Positions 10,409-19,964 are shown, counted from the first letter of the stretch. The stretch is DNA of 64,000 nucleotides from Rhizobium sp. SEMIA4064 (GCF_003025035.1 NZ_PYJN01000018.1:239956-303955), one strand, 5' to 3'. Notes: generated from the letters alone by a model not told the origin. Numbers and translations: made by a program.

Positions 10409-10443
10409 GGGCCTCGTTCGCCTGTTGGAGAGAACTTGTCTTT

Positions 10444-10479
10444 AGCGCATGATCCCGAAAAGTGCGAAGTGGTTTTGAA
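10444..10479. repeat. Degraded copy of a Rhizobiales intergenic repeat
   Basis: The stretch beginning GCGCATGATCCCGAAAAGTG matches from memory the core of a short palindromic repeat scattered between genes in many Rhizobiales genomes (usual continuation GGGAACCGGTTTT). Here the second half has drifted. No coding potential is seen around it. Confidence 0.5.
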
Positions 10480-10593
10480 AGAGACTATGCCGATCAAATC
10501 GGGCACAGGGCGCCGATTTCAGAAAAAGCCATTTTCGCGACATGAATTTCAGAATTGTGAAATGCTAGCGGCTTGACGCCGCCATTGGAAAAT

Positions 10594-10641
10594 GGAATGA
10601 AAATTCCATACGGATCATTATTCGGTTTATTTGTTCCGAAT
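10594..10641 (+). promoter_or_regulatory. Inositol dehydrogenase promoter with IolR-like operator
   Basis: GGAA-N6-TTCC (10594-10607) lies within a perfect TGGAAT-GAAA-ATTCCA palindrome (10593-10608). It matches the motif I recall for the RpiR-family repressor IolR in Sinorhizobium inositol genes. A possible -35 (TTGACG, 10573-10578) is 17 nt upstream of AATGAA, so the palindrome would cover the -10. A second inverted repeat, ATTCGG-N10-CCGAAT, occupies 10620-10641 just before the ribosome site. Confidence 0.6.
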
Positions 10642-10654
10642 TAGGGAGGTAAAG

Positions 10655-11647
10655 ATGACTGTCAGATTTGGTCTGCTCGGCGCCGGGCGCATCGGTAAAG
10701 TGCACGCGAAGGCCGTGAGCGGCGATGCCAACGCCAAACTCGTTGCGGTGGCGGATGCGTTCCCGGCCGCTGCGGAAGCGATTTCCTCCGCCTACGGCTG
10801 CGAAGTCCGCACCATCGAAGCGATCGAGGCTGCGAAGGACATCGATGCCGTCGTGATCTGCACGCCGACCGACACCCACGCCGATCTTATCGAGCGCTTT
10901 GCGCGCGCCGGCAAGGCAATTTTCTGCGAAAAGCCGATCGATCTCGATGTTGCCCGCGTCAAGGCCTGCATCAAGGTGGTCGAAGAGGTGAAGGGCAAGC
11001 TGATGGTCGGCTTCAACCGTCGCTTCGACCCGCATTTCATGGCGGTCAAGAAGGCCATCGACGATGGCCGCATCGGCGCGGTCGAGATGGTGACGATCAC
11101 CTCGCGCGATCCCGGCGCCCCGCCGGTCGACTATATCAAGCGCTCCGGCGGTATCTTCCGCGACATGACCATCCATGATTTCGACATGGCCCGCTTCCTG
11201 CTCGGCGAAGAGCCGGTCGCCGTGACCGCCACCGCCGCAGTCCTCGTCGACAAGGCGATTGGCGAGGCCGGCGATTACGACAGCGTCTCCGTCATCCTGC
11301 AGACCGCATCCGGCAAACAGGCGATCATCTCCAACTCCCGCCGCGCCACCTATGGCTACGACCAGCGCATCGAGATCCATGGCTCGAAGGGCATGGTCGC
11401 TGCCGAAAACCAGCGCCCCTTCTCCATCGAAGTTGCCAACGGCGACGGCTATACCCGCCCGCCCCTGCACGACTTCTTCATGACCCGCTACACGGAAGCC
11501 TACGCCAACGAGATCGCAAGCTTCATCGCTGCAGTCGAAAAGGGCTCTGCGATCACGCCATCCGGCGCCGACGGCCTCGCCGCGCTCAAGCTTGCGGACG
11601 CAGCGGTTCAATCCGTCAAGGACGGGAAGCTGGTTAAGGTCGATTAA
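10655..11647 (+). CDS. iolG: Inositol 2-dehydrogenase (Gfo/Idh/MocA family)
   Basis: 330 aa, cytoplasmic. Oxidises myo-inositol to 2-keto-myo-inositol with NAD+, the first step of inositol catabolism. The Rossmann motif GAGRIG is at 9-14, the catalytic Lys93 in CEKPID, and Asp170/His174 in the RDMTIHDFD segment, matching the Lys-Asp-His set of IolG. The start at 10655 follows GGGAGGT with 4-nt spacing. The gene is monocistronic, as idhA is in Sinorhizobium, and the promoter carries an IolR-like site. Activity on another polyol is possible. Confidence 0.88.
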   Translation: MTVRFGLLGAGRIGKVHAKAVSGDANAKLVAVADAFPAAAEAISSAYGCEVRTIEAIEAAKDIDAVVICTPTDTHADLIERFARAGKAIFCEKPIDLDVARVKACIKVVEEVKGKLMVGFNRRFDPHFMAVKKAIDDGRIGAVEMVTITSRDPGAPPVDYIKRSGGIFRDMTIHDFDMARFLLGEEPVAVTATAAVLVDKAIGEAGDYDSVSVILQTASGKQAIISNSRRATYGYDQRIEIHGSKGMVAAENQRPFSIEVANGDGYTRPPLHDFFMTRYTEAYANEIASFIAAVEKGSAITPSGADGLAALKLADAAVQSVKDGKLVKVD

Positions 11648-11672
11648 GACCGCGCTCAGCGTCCAGAAAATC

Positions 11673-11719
11673 AAAAATGGCCGGGTTGATCGCCCGGTCA
11701 TTAACGTAAATGTGGAATC
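11673..11719 (+). repeat. Left copy of an inverted repeat flanking the DUF4304 gene
   Basis: Contains AAAAATGGCCGGG (11673-11685) and TAAATGTGGAATC (11707-11719). Both 13-mers recur in the same order on the opposite strand at 12618-12654, with a shorter gap between them (11 instead of 21 nt). See the right copy. Confidence 0.55.
11677..11701 (+). terminator. Hairpin after the inositol dehydrogenase gene
   Basis: A stem ATGGCCGGG / CCCGGTCAT (one G-T pair, 7-nt loop) begins 29 nt after the stop codon. It lacks a T-run. A second, longer inverted repeat, AAATGTGGAA-N18-TTCCACATTT (11708-11745) followed by two further T residues, lies just beyond. One or both probably end the transcript. Confidence 0.5.
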
Positions 11720-11813
11720 ATCAAAAATGTTAAGGTTCCACATTTTTGCGATAACCGCTAACGCTGCCGGCCCCAAGCGCACGGTCGACTCATGTCGCTC
11801 ACATCTCCGGAGT

Positions 11814-12398
11814 TCAAAGAGAAATACCGTTATTGCTCGCCCAGGCGAGGAAATACGTTCGGGCTGCAGGCCGAAGTCCAATTGCCTCTCGCAGTCGCCG
11901 AGTTGCCTCGTCTCTATCGCCCGACAGCAAGGCTGCGCTGAATGACAGCAAAGAGGGGCTGTCTTTCAGGGCCGCTGCAAGGCGCGAGGGATCGAGGTGA
12001 GATTCGAGCCATGGAATGCCAGTGGACTGCATCTTCTCAGCCAGATCAGCCGCGACCAAATCCAGGTCCGATGCCGCCGTAACCTCCCACCAATGATCTC
12101 GGCCATACACGAGTGTCCCCAACCTAGTGCGAAGGGTCGCGCTCGGCTCTGAAGGTTTTCCTTCAATGGCGTTCTGCCCTGCCATGGAGGCCACCGCAGC
12201 CACGAAGACGCCGAGGTTAACGGTAAACTTGCCGTTCTCTTCCAAATTCCAGCGGCTCGCTTGCAGGTTTACGATCAGCCAATCTTTGCCTTGAGACCGG
12301 TGCCAGTTGCGTCCCGACTTTTTAAACCCCTCACTTTTGAGCAATTGCGCAAATCCGCGCTTGATAACTTCATCTATGCTTTTTGCAGCGCCGCCCAT
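11814..12398 (-). CDS. DUF4304-domain protein
   Basis: 194 aa. The N-terminal region (F..LLKSEGFKKSGRNWHR, then a strand ending …KFTVNLGVF) fits DUF4304, a family of unknown function often found singly in accessory DNA. The start follows GGAGATAATGT. It stands alone, convergent with iolG and flanked by inverted repeat copies, which hints at recent insertion of this segment. No catalytic residues can be named. Confidence 0.7.
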   Translation of the reverse strand: MGGAAKSIDEVIKRGFAQLLKSEGFKKSGRNWHRSQGKDWLIVNLQASRWNLEENGKFTVNLGVFVAAVASMAGQNAIEGKPSEPSATLRTRLGTLVYGRDHWWEVTAASDLDLVAADLAEKMQSTGIPWLESHLDPSRLAAALKDSPSLLSFSAALLSGDRDEATRRLREAIGLRPAARTYFLAWASNNGISL

Positions 12399-12617
12399 AC
12401 ATTATCTCCAAGCTCGCAGACCACTATATGGATAGGAATTCGATCCTGTCACCGAGCAACTAGGCGAGAGCAATCATTAAACGGTTCGATGACCGCAATT
12501 GGCGGCTAGTTGCCATCAGGGGGAAGAAATCGAAACCGCGTTGGGCGGAGAAATCTTCGGGATACGCAACACCCCTCTTAACTGGCGTTACAAGGTTTTG
12601 GTGAAGGTTGGCCGGTC

Positions 12618-12654
12618 GATTCCACATTTAGGGCTTAATCGCCCGGCCATTTTT
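12618..12654 (-). repeat. Right copy of the inverted repeat flanking DUF4304; also a terminator-like hairpin
   Basis: On the minus strand it reads AAAAATGGCCGGG, an 11-nt gap, then TAAATGTGGAATC, the same 13-mers as at 11673-11719. A stem TGGCCGG…CCGGCCA spans it, 12 nt after the end of the CRTAC1 gene, so it may end that transcript. The spacer between 12399 and 12617 shows nothing else I can support. Confidence 0.55.
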
Positions 12655-12665
12655 ATTCGCTCATA

Positions 12666-14396
12666 TCACTTCGTCGCCGGCTGATCGGTCACCGGTTGAG
12701 CGGTCGGCTCAGCCGCAGCGGCCTGATTCGCGTTTGGCGGCGACGCGAACCAGTATTTGGCCGATGTGGTACCCCGCTTGATGACGACGTGTTGGTTGGC
12801 GAAGATGCGATAGGGCTGGCTCCATTCTCCGTCCGGCCACTGCACGCGCACCACGGCACGTTCATTGGTTCCAAGACCGAAATGCGTGAAGCCGACATGG
12901 CCTGATGCGTGGCCACCGCCGATCTGGACGCGCTGCACCTGCGTCTGCGTGCCGGCCCGGACATTGATGGTGGCGCCGATGCCCATATGGTTGATCGGGC
13001 CGTTGTCCAATTCGATTTCGGTCCAATTGCCGAGGGGGCGATAACCCCAGTCGGTCTTGGCGCCGAGATTGCGGAACAGGAAGGCGCGCTGCATGCGGTT
13101 GACGACGAGGATGTCGAGCATGCCGTCATTGTTGAAGTCCTCGACCACCGCGCCGCGCCCCTTGCCGGGAAGCGCAATGCCGGCCTCGTCGCCCTTCTCG
13201 GTGAACTTTCCGTCGAAGCCGCCGAGCAGCAAGTTGTCGGGATCGCTGCTGGCGAAATCCGGCATGGCTTCGACATTGCCCTTGGTCAAAAACAGATCCA
13301 TGTTGGTATCGTTGTTGATGTCGGCGAACTGCGCATGCCAGGCCGTCGACGGCCTGTGGTCCTTGCCGATATAGGGCCGATAGGCGGCTGCTCCCTTTTC
13401 ATAGGCGGTGTCGCGATAGGTCGGGCTGTTCTCGTCAGCCTCGTCATCGAGTTCTTGCAGCTTGTTGTCACCCATCGATGTGATGAAGTATTCCGGCTTG
13501 CCATTTGCCTTCGGATCGGCCTCCGCAAGGCCCATGCCCCAGATCTTCAACGGCGCCCAGCCTTCTGCAGTCGTATATTGCCGCGGCGGCCGTCCCGGCG
13601 CGATGTCCCAGAGCTGCTCCTGTCCGCCGCGATAATATTGCCGGTCGTTGGCGACGCGCAGCGAATCCTGGCCCGAATGGTTCCAATCGGTGAACAGCAT
13701 CGACAGCGTGCAATAGCTCGGCTTCAGCGGCAGCGGATTGGAATAGTCGACCTTGTCATTACTGACAGGACGATCGAAAACATTGTCGCTGCAGGTGCCG
13801 AAGGGCGTTCCCGGCGCATAGCGGTCGACATAATTGCCGAAAGCAAGCGTCGGATATTTATTGCCGGCTTCCCAGGTGGCCGCAAAAGCGACCGTCCAAT
13901 CCTTGCCGCCGTCGAAGGCGAAGGTGCGATTGGCTTTTTCGAAGATGCAGTCCGGACCGCCCTTCAGGATGATATTTTCACCGAGCCGCAACAGCACGAC
14001 ATCCGTATAACCGTCATTGTCGATATCGATCGGATAGACGCCGAGGACGGACCGGAGATCCTTGTCGGAAAGATTGATCGGCTTCTCTTTGAATTTCAGA
14101 GCGCCGCCCGTCTCGCTTTCATTGACATAAAGCGCCAACGGGCTGGTGCCGCCGGCTATCATAAGATCGGGCTTGCGGTCGCCGTTGCAGTCGAAGCTGG
14201 CGACGCCGCCACCGACGAAATATTCCCAGCCGCCGGTATATTGATGATCTATGCCGGCGGCGACCGCTTCCTCCTGGAAATGCGGGACATCCATCAGAAA
14301 AGGCGCCGGCGCGGGCGTGTCCTCGGCGAAACCGCCGGGCGCGAATGAGAACGAAAACAAGCCGGCAACGGCAAGGAGGGCTGCGATCTTCTTCAT
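12666..14396 (-). CDS. CRTAC1-family exported FG-GAP/ASPIC repeat protein
   Basis: 576 aa with a signal peptide of about 24 residues (…GGFA|EDTP). Several FG-GAP calcium-binding repeats are visible (DCNGDRKPDLM, DIDNDGYTDVV, DINNDTNMDLF, DFNNDGMLDIL), followed by a C-terminal ASPIC/UnbV domain ending near residue 540. It should fold as a beta-propeller in the periplasm. Its ATG overlaps the stop of the di-haem protein gene, so the two are co-translated and probably work together. The substrate is unknown; a short Pro/Ala-rich tail follows the ASPIC domain. Confidence 0.85.
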   Translation of the reverse strand: MKKIAALLAVAGLFSFSFAPGGFAEDTPAPAPFLMDVPHFQEEAVAAGIDHQYTGGWEYFVGGGVASFDCNGDRKPDLMIAGGTSPLALYVNESETGGALKFKEKPINLSDKDLRSVLGVYPIDIDNDGYTDVVLLRLGENIILKGGPDCIFEKANRTFAFDGGKDWTVAFAATWEAGNKYPTLAFGNYVDRYAPGTPFGTCSDNVFDRPVSNDKVDYSNPLPLKPSYCTLSMLFTDWNHSGQDSLRVANDRQYYRGGQEQLWDIAPGRPPRQYTTAEGWAPLKIWGMGLAEADPKANGKPEYFITSMGDNKLQELDDEADENSPTYRDTAYEKGAAAYRPYIGKDHRPSTAWHAQFADINNDTNMDLFLTKGNVEAMPDFASSDPDNLLLGGFDGKFTEKGDEAGIALPGKGRGAVVEDFNNDGMLDILVVNRMQRAFLFRNLGAKTDWGYRPLGNWTEIELDNGPINHMGIGATINVRAGTQTQVQRVQIGGGHASGHVGFTHFGLGTNERAVVRVQWPDGEWSQPYRIFANQHVVIKRGTTSAKYWFASPPNANQAAAAEPTAQPVTDQPATK

Positions 14397-15817
14397 TTAT
14401 CCACCCCTGCCTGCTCGATAACCAGCGTCTTGAGGAAAGCGACGATGCGGGCGCGATCGTCATCGGACGCGCCGACATAGGCGTCACGGGCAGCGCGGCC
14501 GTCGCCGCCATGGGCGCGGATCACGCCGTCAAGGGTCGTGATGTCGTTGCGATGGCCGTAGGGCGGTGTCGAAGCCACACCCCAAAGCTCCGCCGTCATG
14601 AAGATATTGCGATCGACGAAGCGTTGCGCCAAAAGTTCGTTGCCGAGCTGGTCGACGGTGTTGTCGGTCATGGTGTGACGCTTGAGATCGCCGAACAGCG
14701 GCACCAGCACCTGCCCCTTATCATTGCGCTTCAGCTTCTTCGTCCAGTCGAGCTGCGACAGGTCGTAGACAGCAGGGTCTTTCACCTGCGAGACGTTCAA
14801 CGTGCCGGCAACGTCGTTCGGACCGGGATCGGAGAAGGAGAGACTGTCGAGCGGCAGGCTCGTCCTGTGACAGGCCGTGCAGCCCATGCCATCGAATAGC
14901 TTCTCACCGGCGGCCGCCATGTCGCGCCATTGCGCGTTGTCCGGCACCTTCTGCACCGGCGCCGGCAAGGTTGCCTGCCAGGCCACCATCGCCGAAACGT
15001 CGCCGTCGCTGATCTCGTCGGCATGTCCGTCACCATCGAAATCCGTGGCCCCCGTCCAGCGGCCGCCGAAGCGCTCCACTGGCTCCATACCATGATGCTG
15101 GTTCAACGCGTTGACCGTGAACTGCCGGAGCGAGGTCATCACGCCCTTCTGGCTGAAGGGCCGGATGACAAGATCCATGTCGACGCCGTCGAGTTCCTGC
15201 ATATCGACCAGGCCATTGGGCTGCGCGGTCAACCAGCCGAATTTGACGCCCTTGGTTTCGAGCGCGATGCGCTGGGGCTGGCCGGTTTTCGCCGCAAGCG
15301 TAATTGCCTCGGCGCGCTGGTGCTGCAGATCGACGGTCATCTCGCGCGCCAGAAGCTCGACCAGACCATCGCCGAACAGGCTGTTGGTGCCGCGCTCATT
15401 GGAGAATTGCGGATCGGTCGTGTCGAAATCCGCGCTCTCGAAACCTTCGGACACGAAGACATTGGTGGTGAAATCGCCGGCGCCGCCCGGAAAGGGCATG
15501 TTATGGCAGGAGGAACAGGCATTGGCGTCGACACCGGCCGTCCGGCTGAATTCGTTCATCACCGGGTGCTTGCGCTTGGTCGGCACGATCGCCTGCGTGG
15601 CGCCGGGGCGCCCTGCCCCGTCCTCCACCGTGAAGCGTGCCGTAAACAGCGCCTCGCCGATCTCGATGAGATTCTTGAGTTGCTCGACCGTCTGATGGCC
15701 GGAAACATCGGCGCCGGCCTGGCCCAGCGCCGCGGTCTTCTCCTCCCAAGGCTGCGCCGCGATAGCGGGCAATCCCGTCGCAGCAAGACAGAGGCACATC
15801 AGTGCCATTCGTTTCAT
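14393..15817 (-). CDS. Di-haem oxidoreductase-family c-type cytochrome (DUF1111)
   Basis: 474 aa, exported (signal peptide of about 21 residues). Two CXXCH haem sites are at 101-105 (CSSCH) and 313-317 (CTACH), as in the DiHOx/DUF1111 family, which is related to di-haem peroxidases. An EF-hand-like DFDGDGHADE segment lies near residue 259. It forms a two-gene operon with the CRTAC1-type propeller and sits 10 bp after the ROK regulator gene on the same strand, so it may be read from the same transcript. An oxidoreductase role in the periplasm is likely; the substrate is unknown. Confidence 0.85.
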   Translation of the reverse strand: MKRMALMCLCLAATGLPAIAAQPWEEKTAALGQAGADVSGHQTVEQLKNLIEIGEALFTARFTVEDGAGRPGATQAIVPTKRKHPVMNEFSRTAGVDANACSSCHNMPFPGGAGDFTTNVFVSEGFESADFDTTDPQFSNERGTNSLFGDGLVELLAREMTVDLQHQRAEAITLAAKTGQPQRIALETKGVKFGWLTAQPNGLVDMQELDGVDMDLVIRPFSQKGVMTSLRQFTVNALNQHHGMEPVERFGGRWTGATDFDGDGHADEISDGDVSAMVAWQATLPAPVQKVPDNAQWRDMAAAGEKLFDGMGCTACHRTSLPLDSLSFSDPGPNDVAGTLNVSQVKDPAVYDLSQLDWTKKLKRNDKGQVLVPLFGDLKRHTMTDNTVDQLGNELLAQRFVDRNIFMTAELWGVASTPPYGHRNDITTLDGVIRAHGGDGRAARDAYVGASDDDRARIVAFLKTLVIEQAGVDK

Positions 15818-15827
15818 AGTCCCCTCC

Positions 15828-17066
15828 TCAACCAGTCTGGCCGTTCAACTCCGTAACGACACCCGATCTGACGATATCGTCGTCCATCATCGCCAGCGCG
15901 CGGTTGAGATGCCCTTCGAACACCAGCGTCGGTTCGTCCGCCATCACCCGCAGCTCCGGCATGCCCTCCATGCGTACGACATGCGATTCCGCCAGCCCCT
16001 CGGAAATGCCCTCCAGCAACAGGTCGTAATAGCGCGTCCCCGGTCCGGTGATCGCGATCGGCATGCTTTCGTGCAGGCTGAGGACACGCGACAGGCCGAT
16101 ACCAAGCGCCAGCCCCGCCTGACGGAAGGCGAAAATGTTGCGGCGGCTGCCTTGCCGGGCGCTGGCGGCGATCTTGTCGAGTTCGGCAACCGGCACGAAT
16201 TTCGCAGGGATCGTATCCAGCGGCACGTCGAAGGCGGCACGCAGGATGGCGTAAAAGCCGGCATAGGCTTCGATGCAGCCGCGCGAACCGCAGCGGCAGA
16301 GACCGCCGCCCGACATGTGCAGCATATGGCCGAAATTCGGCGCCGATATTTCGTGCTTTCCTTCCTCGCCGCGGCGCACGATTCCGAGACCAATGCTGTG
16401 GCCGAGCGAGAGAGCCGCAAGCCCCCGGAAGTCGCGGCCCTTTTTATTCTCTTCCTGCCGGCCGACGGCAGCGGCCACGAGCAGCGTCTCGTTGCCGAGG
16501 ATGACTTTCGCCGACCATTCGTCGCGCAGCACCGCGGCAAAATCGATCTGCTCGCGCCCGAAGATCGGCGACCAGCGCAGCACCGGCTCGGAGCTCTCGA
16601 CCAGGCCCTTGCTGCTGATCGAAATCATCAGCACCTTGTCCCGCGGCAATCGCGAACGGGCGACGATCCGGTTCAAGGCATCGCACAGCCCCGTGACGAA
16701 AGAGCCGACACCCGAGACGTTCTGCTGCCTCTCCTCGGTGAAGCGGTCGATCAGCCGGCCGGCATAATCCACAAGCGAATATTGCACTGCATCCGAGGAA
16801 ATAATGACGACGATGAGATAGCCGCAATCGCGCCGCTGCGAGAAGAGCACGCGCGGCCGGCCGCGGCCGCTGGCGGCCTGCTGCTCTGCCTTTTCGATGA
16901 TCTGCGCCCGCTCCAGGTCGGTGGTGATGACCGATACCGTCGCCGAGGAAAGCTTGGTGAAATCAGAGAGTTCCGTATGGGCGAGCGGGCCGTGACGGCG
17001 CAGTGCCGTCAGCACCAGAACACTGTTTTTCTGGCGGACCAATTCGGTGCTGGATTTGGCCAGCAT
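15828..17066 (-). CDS. ROK-family xylose-responsive repressor
   Basis: 412 aa. N-terminal winged HTH ([20 protein letters not shown], about residues 30-50) and a C-terminal ROK sugar-kinase-like domain with the zinc motif [10 protein letters not shown]. The start at ATG 17066 follows GGAGG with 7-nt spacing; an in-frame TTG is 6 nt upstream. It is divergent from xylF, and the spacer holds a perfect palindrome over the xylF start site. This is the standard layout for a repressor relieved by xylose. Confidence 0.85.
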   Translation of the reverse strand: MLAKSSTELVRQKNSVLVLTALRRHGPLAHTELSDFTKLSSATVSVITTDLERAQIIEKAEQQAASGRGRPRVLFSQRRDCGYLIVVIISSDAVQYSLVDYAGRLIDRFTEERQQNVSGVGSFVTGLCDALNRIVARSRLPRDKVLMISISSKGLVESSEPVLRWSPIFGREQIDFAAVLRDEWSAKVILGNETLLVAAAVGRQEENKKGRDFRGLAALSLGHSIGLGIVRRGEEGKHEISAPNFGHMLHMSGGGLCRCGSRGCIEAYAGFYAILRAAFDVPLDTIPAKFVPVAELDKIAASARQGSRRNIFAFRQAGLALGIGLSRVLSLHESMPIAITGPGTRYYDLLLEGISEGLAESHVVRMEGMPELRVMADEPTLVFEGHLNRALAMMDDDIVRSGVVTELNGQTG

Positions 17067-17151
17067 TATCAAGCCTCCCGCTCATGCCATCCTCCCCTCC
17101 GCATCTCCGGCCGGCTTTTGTCAGCGGCGATTAAACCTGGAGATGCGGGTG

Positions 17152-17200
17152 TTGACAGGTGAAAAAATCTCTGACACTAAATTTCTCGACTGTCGAGAAA
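17152..17200 (+). promoter_or_regulatory. xylF promoter with perfect palindromic operator
   Basis: TTGACA (17152-17157) is followed 17 nt later by CACTAA (17175-17180), a plausible sigma-70 promoter. Overlapping the expected start site is the perfect palindrome TTTCTCGAC-T-GTCGAGAAA (17182-17200). A further half-site TTTCTCGTC begins at 17213. The neighbouring ROK repressor should bind here and block xylFHG until xylose is present. Confidence 0.75.
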
Positions 17201-17286
17201 AAAATCCGAACCTTTCTCGTCAGCGTTATCGCGGCGGCCGGCGGGAGCTTAGGGCACGTGCGGTCGCATTCACTCGGGAGGATAAT

Positions 17287-18327
17287 ATGAGAGCTTTTAT
17301 TAAGCTGGCTGCGGGCGCGGCCATCGTTTTGACCATGCAGACGACAGCCTTCGCGAAGGATCTGGTCGTCGGCGTTTCCTGGTCGAACTTCCAGGAAGAG
17401 CGTTGGAAGACCGATGAAGCAGCCATCAAGAAGGCTCTGGCAGCAGCCGGCGCCAAGTACATTTCCGCTGACGCTCAGTCGTCGGCTTCCAAGCAGCTCA
17501 CGGACGTTGAGTCGCTGATTTCTCAGGGTGCCAACGCCCTCATCATCCTCGCACAGGATTCCGACGCCATCGGCCCGGCCGTTGAAAAGGCTGCCGACGA
17601 AGGCATTCCGGTTGTCGGCTATGACCGCCTGATCGAAAATCCGGCTGCCTTCTACATCACCTTCGACAACAAGGAAGTGGGCCGCATGCAGGCTCGCGAG
17701 ATCCTGAAGGCGAAGCCGGAAGGCAACTACGTCTTCATCAAGGGCTCGTCGTCCGACCCGAACGCCGACTTCCTGTTCTCCGGCCAGATGGAAGTGCTGA
17801 AGCCTGCCATCGACGGCGGCAAGATCAAGAACGTCGGTGAAGCCTATACGGACGGCTGGCTGCCGCAGAACGCGCAGCGCAACATGGAGCAGTTCCTGAC
17901 CGCCAACAACAACAAGGTTGACGCGGTCGTCGCCTCCAACGACGGCACCGCCGGCGGCGCCGTTGCAGCCCTCGACGCACAGGGCCTCGCCGGCTCCGTT
18001 CCGGTTTCCGGCCAGGATGCCGACAAGGCAGCTCTGAACCGTATCGCGCTCGGCAAGCAGACCGTTTCGGTCTGGAAGGACTCGCGCGAACTCGGCAAGC
18101 GCGCCGCTGAAATCGCCATCGACCTCGCTGGCGGCAAGACGATGGACAAGATCTCCGGCGTTCAGACCTTCAATGGCGGCCCGAAGCACGTTCCGATGAA
18201 GTCGGTCTTCCTGACCCCGATCCCGATCACCAAGGACAACCTCAACGTCGTCATCGACGCAGGCTGGATCAGCAAGGCTGAAGCTTGCCAGGGCGTTAAG
18301 GCCGGCAGCGTTGCAGCCTGCAAGTAA
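17287..18327 (+). CDS. xylF: D-xylose-binding periplasmic protein XylF
   Basis: 346 aa; signal peptide of about 23 residues (…[10 protein letters not shown]) and a type I periplasmic sugar-binding fold typical of XylF (VGYDRLIE and SNDGTAGG ligand-loop motifs). It delivers D-xylose to XylHG. The start at 17287 follows GGGAGGATAAT. A perfect 12-bp hairpin lies between it and xylH. Confidence 0.92.
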   Translation: MRAFIKLAAGAAIVLTMQTTAFAKDLVVGVSWSNFQEERWKTDEAAIKKALAAAGAKYISADAQSSASKQLTDVESLISQGANALIILAQDSDAIGPAVEKAADEGIPVVGYDRLIENPAAFYITFDNKEVGRMQAREILKAKPEGNYVFIKGSSSDPNADFLFSGQMEVLKPAIDGGKIKNVGEAYTDGWLPQNAQRNMEQFLTANNNKVDAVVASNDGTAGGAVAALDAQGLAGSVPVSGQDADKAALNRIALGKQTVSVWKDSRELGKRAAEIAIDLAGGKTMDKISGVQTFNGGPKHVPMKSVFLTPIPITKDNLNVVIDAGWISKAEACQGVKAGSVAACK

Positions 18328-18361
18328 GCTGTCCTTGAACGGTTGACCCGACCATAACACC

Positions 18362-18392
18362 GACGCCGCAACGGCACCCCCGTTGCGGCGTC
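18362..18392 (+). other. Stable hairpin between xylF and xylH
   Basis: A perfect 12-bp stem GACGCCGCAACG / CGTTGCGGCGTC with a 7-nt loop, 34 nt after the xylF stop and without a T-run. It probably stabilises xylF mRNA or attenuates read-through, analogous to the hairpin after chvE. The rest of the 293-nt spacer to xylH shows no gene I can support. Confidence 0.65.
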
Positions 18393-18620
18393 GAATGCGG
18401 ATCAGGAGCAGACAACTCTCCCTTGCAGGTGGAGATGGAGCTTCCCGCATCCTTGCTGCGCCATCGCATATCCCATTGGCCTGCCGGATGGCGGTCATCG
18501 GGACCGGAACGAAGACCGGCCACACAGGCGATGACGCATTTTTGAGATCGGCGCGATATTGCCAGCGATTGCCCAGAATGCATCGCAGGCCGCGCCCAAC
18601 AGTGGGAGAACGGCAAAGCG

Positions 18621-19949
18621 ATGGCCGACATGACACAGTCCACCACATCGAGCGGTCCCCGCAATGCAGAAGCCGGAGCAATCACCCGGTTCCTGCGTGC
18701 CACCGAAATCGATACCCGCCTGCTCGGCATGATCGGAGCGCTGCTGATCATCTGGATCGGCTTCGATCTTTATCTTCGGATATTCGACGGCCGGGAATTC
18801 CTCACCGCCAGAAACCTTTGGAACCTTTCGGTGCAGACCTGCGAAATCGCGGTCCTCGCCACCGGCATGGTGCTGGTCATCGTCACGCGCAACATCGACC
18901 TTTCGGTCGGCTCGCTGCTCGGCTTCGTCGCCATGATCATGGGCGTCATCCAGGCCAAGTGGCTGCCGCAATATCTCGGCTTCGACAGTTCCTGGACCTG
19001 GGTCATCACACTGCTCTGCGGCCTGGCGATCGGCACGGCCATCGGCGCCTTCCAGGGCGCGATCACCGCCTTCTTGAATGTTCCCTCCTTCATCGTCACG
19101 CTCGGCGGGCTTCTCGTCTGGCGCGGCCTTGCCTGGTATGTCACCAGCGGCCAGACCGTGGCCCCGATGGACTCCACCTTCCTCGTCATGGGCGGCGGCG
19201 GCGCGACCGGTTCGATCGGCGCCACCTGGAGCTGGGTGGTGGGTGTGATCTCCTGCCTGCTGATCATCTTTGGCATCATCAGCTCGCGCCAGCAGAGAAA
19301 GCGCTTTCACTTTCCGCGCCGTCCGCTTTGGGCCGAATATTTCCTCGCCGCCCTCGGCTCGCTGCTCGTCCTCGGCACGGTCTATCTCTTCAACAGCTAT
19401 TATTGGCCGATCGGCATCGCCAAGCGCTACGCCACGGATCATAATATCACCTGGCCGGAAACGGGATTGAACATTCCCTACGGCATCGCCGTTCCGGTTC
19501 TCATCGCCGTCTTCATCGGCATCGTGATGACCTTCATCGCCACGCGCCTTCGCTTCGGCCGCTATGTCTTCGCGATCGGCGGCAATCCGGAAGCTGCCGA
19601 ACTCGCCGGCATCAAGACCAAATGGGTCATCGTGAGGATCTTCGCGCTGATGGGCTTCCTCGCCGCCGTCGCGGCCGCTATTTCCACGGCGCGCCTGAAC
19701 TCGGCCGTCAACTCGCAGGGCACGACCTACGAACTCTTCACCATCGCCGCGGCCGTTATCGGCGGCACCTCGCTTGCCGGCGGCAGCGGCACGGTTGCCG
19801 GCGCCATGATCGGCGCCCTCGTCATGCAATCGCTGCAATCGGGCATGGGTCTCGCCAATGTCGATACGCCAATTCAGAACGTCGTCGTGGGCATTGTCCT
19901 GGTGGTCGCCGTTTGGCTTGACATCGTCTACCGCTCGCGCGCCAAGTAA
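18621..19949 (+). CDS. xylH: Xylose ABC transporter permease XylH
   Basis: 442-aa inner-membrane permease (BPD_transp_2) with about 10-12 hydrophobic segments. It has the family motif TRNIDLSVGSLLG near residue 92 and GGTSLAGGSGTVAG near residue 380. It is about 40 residues longer than GguB because of a central loop (RQQRKRFHFPRRP), usual for XylH. ATG 18621 follows GGGAGA; an ATG three codons later is an alternative. Confidence 0.92.
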   Translation: MADMTQSTTSSGPRNAEAGAITRFLRATEIDTRLLGMIGALLIIWIGFDLYLRIFDGREFLTARNLWNLSVQTCEIAVLATGMVLVIVTRNIDLSVGSLLGFVAMIMGVIQAKWLPQYLGFDSSWTWVITLLCGLAIGTAIGAFQGAITAFLNVPSFIVTLGGLLVWRGLAWYVTSGQTVAPMDSTFLVMGGGGATGSIGATWSWVVGVISCLLIIFGIISSRQQRKRFHFPRRPLWAEYFLAALGSLLVLGTVYLFNSYYWPIGIAKRYATDHNITWPETGLNIPYGIAVPVLIAVFIGIVMTFIATRLRFGRYVFAIGGNPEAAELAGIKTKWVIVRIFALMGFLAAVAAAISTARLNSAVNSQGTTYELFTIAAAVIGGTSLAGGSGTVAGAMIGALVMQSLQSGMGLANVDTPIQNVVVGIVLVVAVWLDIVYRSRAK

Positions 19950-19964
19950 AAGGAATTCGGAACC

